DNA from: Lachnospiraceae bacterium
GTDB taxonomy: Bacteria; Bacillota_A; Clostridia; Lachnospirales; Lachnospiraceae
Assembly (NCBI GenBank): GCA_017958935.1
Contig: JAGDBR010000261.1
Location: 1 to 5,200 of the forward strand
Reading direction: 5' to 3'
DNA: 5,200 nt
This document shows positions 1 to 5,200 of the stretch, one piece after another (position 1 is the first letter of the stretch; each line of letters starts with the position of its first letter). The notes below the pieces were generated by a model, which saw only the letters and a list, made by a program, of their open reading frames with translations, searched no databases and had not been told where the DNA came from. The position numbers and the translations under genes were made by a program.

Positions 1-858
1 CAGGATGATCGCGAAGGTCACGCCTTCCGCGTAATTGCCGAAGATGCGGATCACGGAAGTGATCAGGCCCAGGAAGATGCCGAAGACGACCTTGCCCTTA
101 TCGGTGATGGGGCTCGTCACGTAGTCGGTGGCCATATAGATGGCGCCGAGCATGAGGCCGCCGGCAAAGATCGATTCAAGCGGCGCAGCGCCGCCGAACA
201 GCCAGGTAAAGAGAAGCGTCGTGCCGACGTAGACGAGCGGGATGATCGGCTTGATGACCTTCCGCACGCAGAGGTAGATGCCGCCGAGGATCAGGGCCAG
301 ACCGCAGGTCTCGCCGATGACGCCGCCGTGCACGCCGAGGAACAGCTGCAGGAATTCATTCCAGCCGACGTTGCCCATCACGACCAGCGGGGTCGCGGAC
401 GAGAGCACGTCCACGGCGCCGGCGGGGACCGTGTAGGTCGTCATCGCCGTCGTGAACGAGAACATCAGCACGATGCGGCCGACAAGGGCCGGGTTCATGA
501 AGTTGCAGCCGAGGCCGCCGAAGAGCTGCTTCGCCAGAATGATCGCGGCCACGTCGCCGATCAGCAGCATCCAGACAGGCATGCCGGCGGGGACGTTGAA
601 CGCGAGCAGGATGCCCGTGACGACCGCGGACAGATCCGACACCGTCACCGGCTTTTTCATCAGTTTTTCATATCCGAACTCGAGGAGCACGCAGGCCGCC
701 GCGGAGATCACCGTCAGCAGCAGGGCCCGGAATCCGAACAGGACGGTCGAAGCGATGAGCGCCGGGATCAAGGCGATGATCACGTCGAGCATCACGTTCT
801 GCGTCGTACGGGACGAGCGGATATGCGGGGAAACGCTTAATAACAGTTTGTTTTCCAT
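1..858 (-). CDS. rnfD: RnfD, flavinylated membrane subunit of the Rnf complex (C-terminus cut by window edge)
   Basis: RnfD is an integral membrane subunit of the Rnf ferredoxin:NAD+ oxidoreductase, an ion-pumping complex, and carries covalently bound FMN. I translated 286 codons with no stop before the left edge. The family usually runs to somewhat over 300 residues, so probably only the last few tens are missing. The start is the ATG at 858, overlapping the rnfC stop as TAATG. The N-terminus reads MENKLLLSVSPHIRSS, and an SPHIR-type start is typical of RnfD/NqrB. Hydrophobic segments lie near residues 24-60, 76-108, 187-222 and 229-270. DVLSSATPL at 150-158 fits the [S/T]GAT-type flavinylation motif, making Thr156 (bases 391-393) the expected FMN site. 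GCNFMNPAL (117-125) and MATDYVTSP (242-250) are further family hallmarks. It is translationally coupled to rnfC and presumably followed off-window by the other rnf genes. NqrB is the main alternative, but the upstream rnfC favours RnfD. Confidence 0.96.
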   Translation of the reverse strand, partial: MENKLLLSVSPHIRSSRTTQNVMLDVIIALIPALIASTVLFGFRALLLTVISAAACVLLEFGYEKLMKKPVTVSDLSAVVTGILLAFNVPAGMPVWMLLIGDVAAIILAKQLFGGLGCNFMNPALVGRIVLMFSFTTAMTTYTVPAGAVDVLSSATPLVVMGNVGWNEFLQLFLGVHGGVIGETCGLALILGGIYLCVRKVIKPIIPLVYVGTTLLFTWLFGGAAPLESIFAGGLMLGAIYMATDYVTSPITDKGKVVFGIFLGLITSVIRIFGNYAEGVTFAIIL

Positions 859-2159
859 TATCGTATTCCTGCCTCCCGTAATAATTGCTTCGCCAGTTTA
901 TGGCTCTCCACCAGGTTCCGCTTCGCCGGGCAGACGAACGAGCAGGAGCCGCATTCCATGCAGAGATTGACTTTGAGCTTCTTCAGCGCGTCGTAGTCCT
1001 TCTTCTCGCACGCATGCTCCATCTCGGTCGGCATCAGGTTCAGCGGGCACGCGTCCACGCAGCGTCCGCAGTGGATGCAGGCCGTCGGCTCCGGCAGCAC
1101 GGCGTCTTTTTCGTTGAACGCGAGGATCGCGTTCGTGCTCTTCATGATCGGCTTGTCGAGGTCCGGGATCGCGATGCCCATCATCGGGCCGCCGTAGAGA
1201 ACCTTCTTCGGCTCTTCCTTGAAGCCGCCCGCGAACTCGAGCAGGTCCTTGACGGAGGTGCCGATGAAGGCGATGACGTTCTTCGGCTCGGCGATCGCCG
1301 ACCCGTCGACCGTGATGCTCTTCGTCGTCAGCGGCTGTCCCGTCATCAGGTACTTGCCGATGAAGGAGATCGTCGTCGCGTTCAGCACGATGCAGCCGGC
1401 GTCGATCGGAAGCTTGCCTTCCGGGACGATGCGGCCGGTCGTGTTGTAGATCAGGACCTTCTCACCGCCCTGCGGGTAGGAAGACGGAAGCGGCTTCACC
1501 TCGCATCTCTCCAGCTCGTGGGTGTAGGTCTTCATGACCTCGATCGCTTCCGGCTTGTTGTTCTCGATGCCGACGTAGATCTGGGCCTTCGGATAGAACC
1601 GCCGCAGCGCCTTGAGGCCCGCGAGGATCCGTTCCGGATGGTGGACCATGGAATGGGTATCGGAAGTGATGTAGGGCTCGCACTCCGCACCGTTGATCAG
1701 GATGTAGTCGACACGCGCCGGATCCACCTTGAGCTTGACGCTCGTCGGGAAGCCCGCGCCGCCCAGGCCCACGGCCCCGCTGTCGCGGACGGCCTGGATG
1801 AATGAATCGAAGTCCGTGATCTCAGGCGCCTTCAGGTTCTCGTCGAACTCGTTCAGGCCGTCGGATTCGATCACGACCGCCTGGCACGAGCCGCCGTTGG
1901 ACATCAGCATGTCTTCGATCCGCTTCACGGTGCCGGAGACCGAGGCGTGGACCGGCGCAGAGACGAAGCCCCCGGCTTCGCCGATCAATGTGCCGATCTT
2001 GACGTGGTCTCCCGGCTTCACGCACGGCTTCGCCGGCGCGCCGATGTGCATGGACATGGGGATCGTGACGGTTTTGACGTCCAGGAACCGAACGGGCACC
2101 GAATACTTCGTGTTCTTGTGATGCGGCACGTGAACACTCTGTAAGAATTTTGCCAACAC
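858..2159 (-). CDS. rnfC: RnfC, NADH/FMN-binding iron-sulfur subunit of the Rnf complex
   Basis: RnfC is the peripheral cytoplasmic subunit that exchanges electrons with NAD(H) in the Rnf complex. The 433-residue protein opens with an RnfC barrel-sandwich region (about 20-100). The nucleotide/flavin-binding domain follows, with GLGGAGFPTSVKL at 131-143 and NGAECEPYITSD at 157-168, both typical of RnfC and NuoF relatives. An SLBB-like stretch comes next (about 255-310). Two 4Fe-4S motifs finish it: Cys361/364/367/371 and Cys400/403/406/410, each ending CP. It lacks the long Ala/Lys-rich tail of E. coli RsxC, as expected for clostridial RnfC. The start is a GTG at 2159, chosen because GGGAGG lies 9 bases upstream; the next codon, TTG, is a less well spaced alternative. 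It is the first gene of a leftward rnfCD operon and is divergent from apbE. Confidence 0.97.
   Translation of the reverse strand: MLAKFLQSVHVPHHKNTKYSVPVRFLDVKTVTIPMSMHIGAPAKPCVKPGDHVKIGTLIGEAGGFVSAPVHASVSGTVKRIEDMLMSNGGSCQAVVIESDGLNEFDENLKAPEITDFDSFIQAVRDSGAVGLGGAGFPTSVKLKVDPARVDYILINGAECEPYITSDTHSMVHHPERILAGLKALRRFYPKAQIYVGIENNKPEAIEVMKTYTHELERCEVKPLPSSYPQGGEKVLIYNTTGRIVPEGKLPIDAGCIVLNATTISFIGKYLMTGQPLTTKSITVDGSAIAEPKNVIAFIGTSVKDLLEFAGGFKEEPKKVLYGGPMMGIAIPDLDKPIMKSTNAILAFNEKDAVLPEPTACIHCGRCVDACPLNLMPTEMEHACEKKDYDALKKLKVNLCMECGSCSFVCPAKRNLVESHKLAKQLLREAGIR
867..877 (-). promoter_or_regulatory. rnfD ribosome binding site inside the rnfC 3' end
   Basis: Reading the minus strand towards the rnfD ATG, GGGAGG (877-872) sits 13 bases upstream and AGGA (870-867) 8 bases upstream. 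The AGGA has the better spacing, while the stronger GGGAGG is somewhat far away. Both lie within the last codons of rnfC, which fits coupled translation across the one-base stop/start overlap. Confidence 0.6.
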
Positions 2160-2168
2160 TGTTCTTTT

Positions 2169-2174
2169 CCTCCC
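2169..2174 (-). promoter_or_regulatory. rnfC ribosome binding site
   Basis: GGGAGG on the minus strand is followed by 9 bases and then the GTG start codon at 2159. This strong site decides in favour of GTG over the adjacent TTG. It also lies in the region where a -35 element for the rightward apbE promoter would fall. Confidence 0.8.
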
Positions 2175-2180
2175 AAACTA

Positions 2181-2189
2181 TGCTATACT
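2181..2189 (+). promoter_or_regulatory. Candidate apbE promoter, extended -10 (TGCTATACT)
   Basis: TGC followed by TATACT (2184-2189) is an extended -10 on the plus strand, five of six bases matching TATAAT. No good -35 lies 16-18 bases upstream (only TTCTTT-like sequence), which extended -10 promoters can tolerate. Transcription would begin near 2196, giving a leader of about 100 bases before the apbE start. Weaker -10-like hexamers on this strand closer to apbE, TATGAT (2253-2258) and TATTAT (2259-2264), are alternatives that also lack a -35. Confidence 0.45.
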
Positions 2190-2196
2190 ACGTTCA

Positions 2197-2240
2197 TACG
2201 GTACCGCGGCCGCCGCGAAAAAAGCGCGCGCGATACCGCA
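2197..2240. repeat. GC-rich inverted repeat (hairpin) between the divergent promoters
   Basis: Bases 2197-2208 pair with 2229-2240 over 12 positions when read as minus-strand RNA, including two G-U wobbles, around a 20-base loop. The loop holds a run of six T's on the minus strand flanked by CGCG stretches, and the inner GCGGCCGC (2206-2213) is itself a palindrome. Both predicted leaders contain this element. Its role could be an operator, a leader structure or mRNA stabilisation; the sequence alone does not decide. It is not a convincing terminator because the T run falls inside the loop. Confidence 0.5.
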
Positions 2241-2259
2241 AATACTCACAAGTATGATT

Positions 2260-2289
2260 ATTATAGCATTGAACCGGTGTGAAATACAA
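2260..2289 (-). promoter_or_regulatory. Candidate rnfCD promoter, extended -10 (TGCTATAAT)
   Basis: On the minus strand TATAAT (2265-2260) is a perfect -10 preceded by TGC, making a full extended -10. TTGTAT (2289-2284), with an 18-base spacer, is a weak -35 candidate. The predicted start is near 2253, giving an rnfC leader of roughly 94 bases that includes the GC-rich hairpin. The -35 lies directly over the apbE ribosome binding site. This is the stronger of the two promoters in the region. Confidence 0.6.
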
Positions 2290-2292
2290 GGA
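2288..2292 (+). promoter_or_regulatory. apbE ribosome binding site with very short spacing
   Basis: AAGGA (2288-2292) is the only Shine-Dalgarno-like sequence near the apbE ATG, just two bases before the start codon instead of the usual 5-9. An in-frame TGA at 2280-2282 rules out an upstream extension. No ATG, GTG or TTG occurs soon downstream that would preserve the signal peptide. Translation may therefore be weak. Confidence 0.45.
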
Positions 2293-2294
2293 AA

Positions 2295-3302
2295 ATGGAC
2301 CGAAATGCACTAATTAAAAAATTAACAATATCCGGTCTTTCCGTTCTGTTGGCGGCGATTCTTCTTCTGTCCGCCGGGTGCGGGAAGGCGGCGGTCCCCT
2401 ATGTGAAGACTTCGTTCGCGCTCGATACGGTCGTGCAGGTCACGGTCTACGACGAAAAAGACGAGGCCGCGGCCCTCAAGGCGCTGGAATACTGCAAGGA
2501 CGCCGAGAAGATCTTCTCGATGACCGACCCTTCCTCGGAGCTTTACCGGCTGAACGCGTCCGCCGGAACGCCCGTGCGGATCCCGGAGGAACTCTATTCG
2601 CTGCTGCTGACCTGCCAGACCTACGGGCGGCTGTCGGACGGCGCTTTCGACGTGACGCTCGGCGCCCTCTCTTCCGTCTATGCTTTCTCCGGCGACACGC
2701 ACCGCGTGCCGGACGATGAGGAACGCGCAGCGCTCCTTTCGCATACCGGCCCGGACAAGCTGACGCTCTCGGACAACGGCACGGCGCTCGTTTCCCCCGG
2801 GACCGTGATCGACCTCGGCGCGGCCGCAAAGGGACGGATCGCCGACGGGATGAAGTCGCTGCTGCTGTCCGAAGGCGTCCGCCACGCGATCGTCAACCTC
2901 GGCGGCAACGTCCTCGTGATCGGAGAAAAGCCTTCCGGAAACGGGACCGTGCCGTTCGACGCGGGCATCGCGAAGCCCGTGCCGGGACAGACGAACGAAG
3001 TGCTCCTGAATGTCCCGCTCTCCGATGCGTCGCTCGTGACCTCGGGCACCTACCAGCGGTATTTCGAGCAGGACGGCGTCCGCTACCACCATATCCTCGA
3101 CCCTGCGACGGGCCTGCCGGTGTCGAACGGACTGGCGTCCGTCTCCGTCATCTGCGAAAAGTCCGAGGACGCGGACATCCTGTCCACCGCCTGCTTCGTG
3201 CTGGGCGAAGAAAAGGCGGCGGCGCTGATCCGGGCGCTGGATTTCCCGGTCGAAGTGATCTTCGTCAATGAACAGCTCGATGTCTCGCGCATCCGCAACT
3301 GA
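2295..3302 (+). CDS. apbE: ApbE, FAD:protein FMN transferase lipoprotein
   Basis: ApbE transfers the FMN part of FAD to a threonine in target proteins such as RnfD, RnfG, NqrB and NqrC, in a Mg-dependent reaction outside the cytoplasmic membrane. The 335-residue protein has a lipoprotein signal: lysines at 8-9, a hydrophobic core at about 13-26, then the lipobox LSAGC with Cys29. Family motifs follow in order: FDVTLG (118-123), DLGAAAKG (173-180), NLGGN (201-205), TSGTYQRYF (249-257), HHILDPATGLPV (265-276) and DADILSTACFVLG (292-304). Asp294 and Thr298 match the usual Mg-binding pair. The length is normal for the family. It is divergent from rnfCD, whose RnfD carries a flavinylation motif, so the likely job is maturing this Rnf complex. 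Lipidation would place it on the outer face of the membrane, where the RnfD and RnfG flavin sites are thought to lie. A hairpin terminator follows. Confidence 0.96.
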   Translation: MDRNALIKKLTISGLSVLLAAILLLSAGCGKAAVPYVKTSFALDTVVQVTVYDEKDEAAALKALEYCKDAEKIFSMTDPSSELYRLNASAGTPVRIPEELYSLLLTCQTYGRLSDGAFDVTLGALSSVYAFSGDTHRVPDDEERAALLSHTGPDKLTLSDNGTALVSPGTVIDLGAAAKGRIADGMKSLLLSEGVRHAIVNLGGNVLVIGEKPSGNGTVPFDAGIAKPVPGQTNEVLLNVPLSDASLVTSGTYQRYFEQDGVRYHHILDPATGLPVSNGLASVSVICEKSEDADILSTACFVLGEEKAAALIRALDFPVEVIFVNEQLDVSRIRN

Positions 3303-3320
3303 AGACCGCACGAAACAAAA

Positions 3321-3348
3321 AGCCTGCCGCAGCCGCGGCAGGCTTTAT
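3321..3348. terminator. Bidirectional intrinsic terminator shared by apbE and the propeller gene
   Basis: A perfect 10-bp stem (AGCCTGCCGC at 3321-3330, GCGGCAGGCT at 3335-3344) closes a 4-base loop. Rightward it is followed by TTTATT only 18 bases after the apbE stop. Leftward it is followed by the stronger tract TTTTGTTT (3320-3313), 16 bases after the end of the minus-strand gene. It therefore can end both converging transcripts, with the better U-tract facing the leftward unit. Confidence 0.9.
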
Positions 3349-3360
3349 TGATTGCCAGCT

Positions 3361-4242
3361 TTATCTCCATTCCCAGTGCTCCAGATCTTCGCTCCAGGCA
3401 AGTCCGATACAGGCGTGCGTATCCATGATCACGGTTTCGTCTTCCGGACCGGTGCCGTGAAAGAACATCAGATAGAGTCTTCGTCCGTCATCTTCATACG
3501 GCAGAACGAAGCCTGCGGTCAGCCTGCCCTTTGCCCACGGCCATTCCGGCTGACCGAAGGTCAGTACGGTTCCCGTATCTTTCCAATGCTCCAGATCCTC
3601 CGACACTTTCACGCCGATCCCGTTTTCCGGCGAATGAAACATCACATACCGTCCGTCCTTTTCAATGACACAGACGTTCTCGCCGCCGTCGATCCGTCCT
3701 TTGAACACCCAGTGCTTCAGATCCCGAGAGACGGAACGGCTCACGCCGTTCTGCTTGAAGAAGCAGTTCCAGAGTTCATTCTCACGGTCATATATCAGGT
3801 AGGGATCGATCATCCGTCCCATGTCCTCAAACGGCACATCCCCCTTGACGCGGATCAGCTCCGGGCCGGTCCACCGTTTCAGGTCTTCGCTGGCCATCGT
3901 ATAGAGCCGGCTGTTTGAATTGCCGTACTTCTCACCGTTCTCGCGGCAGTATGTCTGCAGACACAGAAGAAACCGGCCATCATGCTCCACGATGTTTCCC
4001 GGGCTTGAATAATTCAGCGCCTTGTTCCGCGGTGTCAGTTTCTCGGGTCCGGTCCAGTTCACAAGATCCCGCGAGCGCATGAGCGCCGTGTACATATAGA
4101 CATCCCCGGGGCTCTCCGTCTCGATATATGTGCAGTAGAGCCAGAACATCCCGTCGTGAAAGATGACCGCGGGATCCCGGAACGCATGTGCTTCATCACC
4201 TTGAATGATCAGCGACGAAGTGATGTTTGAAATGACGGACAT
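3361..4242 (-). CDS. Five-bladed beta-propeller glycosidase-like protein (GH43/GH32 superfamily type)
   Basis: The 293-residue protein resembles the five-bladed beta-propeller glycosidases (GH43, GH32/68, GH117 and GH130 relatives), which cleave or phosphorolyse plant or other polysaccharide linkages. Each blade ends in a S[R/E]DLxxW repeat: residues 57-63, 118-124, 172-178, 214-220 and 284-290. FRDPAVIFHDGMFWLYCT (21-38) looks like the first blade, with Asp23 as candidate general base. MIDPYLIYD (144-152, Asp146) could supply the second acidic residue. The acid glutamate is uncertain; Glu188 is one candidate. There is no signal peptide, so it would act in the cytoplasm on short imported sugars. 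The ATG at 4242 has GGGAGG seven bases upstream. The gene lies 38 bases after the DUF4037 gene and is probably co-transcribed. Third codon positions look more mixed than in rnfC. Substrate and exact family cannot be told from sequence alone. Confidence 0.75.
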   Translation of the reverse strand: MSVISNITSSLIIQGDEAHAFRDPAVIFHDGMFWLYCTYIETESPGDVYMYTALMRSRDLVNWTGPEKLTPRNKALNYSSPGNIVEHDGRFLLCLQTYCRENGEKYGNSNSRLYTMASEDLKRWTGPELIRVKGDVPFEDMGRMIDPYLIYDRENELWNCFFKQNGVSRSVSRDLKHWVFKGRIDGGENVCVIEKDGRYVMFHSPENGIGVKVSEDLEHWKDTGTVLTFGQPEWPWAKGRLTAGFVLPYEDDGRRLYLMFFHGTGPEDETVIMDTHACIGLAWSEDLEHWEWR

Positions 4243-4249
4243 TGCATGT

Positions 4250-4255
4250 CCTCCC
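4250..4255 (-). promoter_or_regulatory. Ribosome binding site of the propeller gene
   Basis: GGGAGG on the minus strand lies seven bases before the ATG at 4242. A second ATG at 4247 is in a different frame. The site confirms the chosen start. The 38-base gap to the preceding gene holds no terminator-like hairpin, consistent with a two-gene transcript. Confidence 0.8.
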
Positions 4256-4280
4256 TGCCGATGATGGTTATGAAACAGAC

Positions 4281-5200
4281 TCAGACCGCGGCCAGGATGT
4301 GGAGATTCCGGATCCAGCTGTCCCCGATCCTGTCGTTCACCGAATAGGCGTGTTTTTCAAGATCGCCGCAGATCGCGTCGGTCAGGTCTCTGTCCTGCAA
4401 AAGCCCGATGAAGTCCGACGCTGTCGATTCGATCATGTCGTACTTCTCTTCCGCCGTTTTTTCGCCGCGCGGGTCCGCGAACAAAAGATACGACAGCTTT
4501 TCGGCTGTCGCGTCGCCGCCGAAGATCGTCCGCAGGGCGCGGAAGCTCCATTTGTAATACGGCATGTACCGGTCGTTCAGCAGGAAGAAGGCCTTCATGG
4601 CCGCCTGCACGAATTCGACGCACGAAAGCTGCGCCGCTTCCGGCTCGCCGTGCTGTAAACACCGCATATAGTTGTACTGGCCGGCCTGCGCCATCAGCAG
4701 CAGATTGCCCGCGAGCCGCTTCAGTTTCACGTCTTCGGGCATCAGAAGCAGCCGCTCGCGGATCGCCGTCACTTCGCCGTAACCGTCGAAAAAGAGCTCG
4801 CCGTTCACGGCTTCCGCCAGCGCATGGTCCGGGATCCGGAGCCATTCCTCGGCCGAGAGCCTGCCGTCCGGCGACCCTGTAAGTGCGGTATAGAAATCCG
4901 CCGTCCGGATCACGCCGTTCCGGTTCCCGCCGGCCGGCTGCACCTGAGAACGCCGGACGCCCCCGTACTCTTTCGGGAGCTTCGCGTACGCCCGCTCGAG
5001 TTGAAAGGCGCTCCGCCTGTCGACGACGTCCTCGCCCGGCAGGAAGATGCAGAAGCCCGGCTCGAAGTCATGGTCCCGGGAGACCTCGTCGTCGAAGCCG
5101 TAATGCTCCGATCCGCTGCCGGTAAAGCCGACGCAAAGATACGGAAGCAGCGCCGGAAACTGTTCTTCCAGCATCGGTCTTCCGAATTCCTCATAATATC
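4281..5200 (-). CDS. DUF4037-family protein with nucleotidyltransferase-like N-terminus (start beyond window edge)
   Basis: The frame is open to the right edge, so the N-terminus is cut. An internal methionine at 5174 gives 297 residues, but the codons upstream read YYEEFGRP and join smoothly to MLEEQFP, a conserved lead-in in this family, so the true start lies outside. Numbering from that methionine, GSGSE (19-23) and then DDEVSRDHDFEPGF (28-41) form a nucleotidyltransferase-fold pattern: a G-S turn, then Asp34 and Asp36 as a DxD-type metal site. The rest is mostly helical, with LNDRYMPYYKW (199-209) as another family hallmark. No signal peptide or membrane segment is seen, so the protein is probably cytoplasmic. 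The family has no established reaction that I know of; nucleotide or phosphosugar transfer would be a guess. It is followed by the propeller glycosidase-like gene, probably in one operon. Confidence 0.8.
   Translation of the reverse strand, partial: YYEEFGRPMLEEQFPALLPYLCVGFTGSGSEHYGFDDEVSRDHDFEPGFCIFLPGEDVVDRRSAFQLERAYAKLPKEYGGVRRSQVQPAGGNRNGVIRTADFYTALTGSPDGRLSAEEWLRIPDHALAEAVNGELFFDGYGEVTAIRERLLLMPEDVKLKRLAGNLLLMAQAGQYNYMRCLQHGEPEAAQLSCVEFVQAAMKAFFLLNDRYMPYYKWSFRALRTIFGGDATAEKLSYLLFADPRGEKTAEEKYDMIESTASDFIGLLQDRDLTDAICGDLEKHAYSVNDRIGDSWIRNLHILAAV

Noticed and set aside
328..970. Overlapping plus-strand open frames opposite rnfD
   Set aside because: They are antisense to well-conserved RnfD sequence and have low-complexity or unstructured translations.
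885..1805. Long open frame on the plus strand opposite rnfC (306 codons)
   Set aside because: Its product is rich in Arg, Asp, His and Val with no recognisable domain, as expected from the complement of a GC-rich gene, and rnfC on the other strand has clear family motifs throughout.
2209..2228. T6 run after GCGCGCGC on the minus strand as an intrinsic terminator or attenuator
   Set aside because: The preceding GC stretch is a simple self-complementary run without a proper loop, and the T run lies inside the larger hairpin rather than after it.
2160..2294. FMN riboswitch upstream of the flavin-related genes
   Set aside because: The region is too short, and I could not see the conserved multi-helix core of that riboswitch.
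2322..3311. Long open frame on the minus strand opposite apbE (329 codons)
   Set aside because: The Arg/Asp/Gly-rich translation shows no domain and lies entirely over apbE, whose signal peptide and active-site motifs are intact.
3352..3918. Plus-strand open frame opposite the propeller gene
   Set aside because: The minus-strand frame carries five regular blade repeats and a strong ribosome binding site; the opposite frame shows neither.
5172..5174. ATG at 5174 as the true start of the DUF4037 gene
   Set aside because: The frame stays open to the window edge and the upstream codons encode residues that fit the conserved lead-in of the family, so the start lies beyond 5200.

Overview
The window most likely comes from a GC-rich anaerobe of the Bacillota (Clostridia-like). 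The signs are an Rnf complex in the clostridial gene order (rnfC then rnfD), a compact RnfC without the long C-terminal extension of proteobacterial RsxC, strong GGGAGG ribosome binding sites, TGA used as a stop, and a DUF4037 protein of a kind common in Gram-positive bacteria. This placement is inferred from gene content, not from a phylogenetic marker.

Layout, left to right. Positions 1-858 (minus) hold rnfD, cut by the left edge just before its C-terminus. Positions 858-2159 (minus) hold complete rnfC, which overlaps rnfD by one base (TAATG). A 135-base intergenic region (2160-2294) follows and separates rnfC from the divergent apbE. It contains two face-to-face extended -10 promoters in an imperfect inverted repeat with a GC-rich hairpin between them. 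Complete apbE (2295-3302, plus) encodes a lipoprotein FAD:protein FMN transferase. A bidirectional hairpin terminator lies at 3321-3348. Two minus-strand genes follow, read right to left: a DUF4037 nucleotidyltransferase-fold-like protein (4281 to beyond 5200, start outside the window), then a beta-propeller glycosidase-like protein (3361-4242) that ends at the shared terminator. No gap exceeds 135 bases and no RNA gene, mobile element or CRISPR array was seen.

How the genes work together. RnfC and RnfD are subunits of the membrane Rnf complex, which couples ferredoxin:NAD+ oxidoreduction to Na+ or H+ transport. RnfC carries two 4Fe-4S motifs and a nucleotide/flavin-binding region. RnfD carries the SSATPL motif whose threonine (Thr156) should be covalently flavinylated. 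ApbE is the enzyme family that attaches FMN to such threonines, so this is an assembly-factor-plus-target locus with a shared control region. The DUF4037/propeller pair looks like a separate two-gene unit of unknown role. Its propeller gene has visibly more mixed third codon positions than the Rnf genes. I found no convincing new defence or mobile system; the promoter region and the DUF4037/propeller pair are the parts most worth following.
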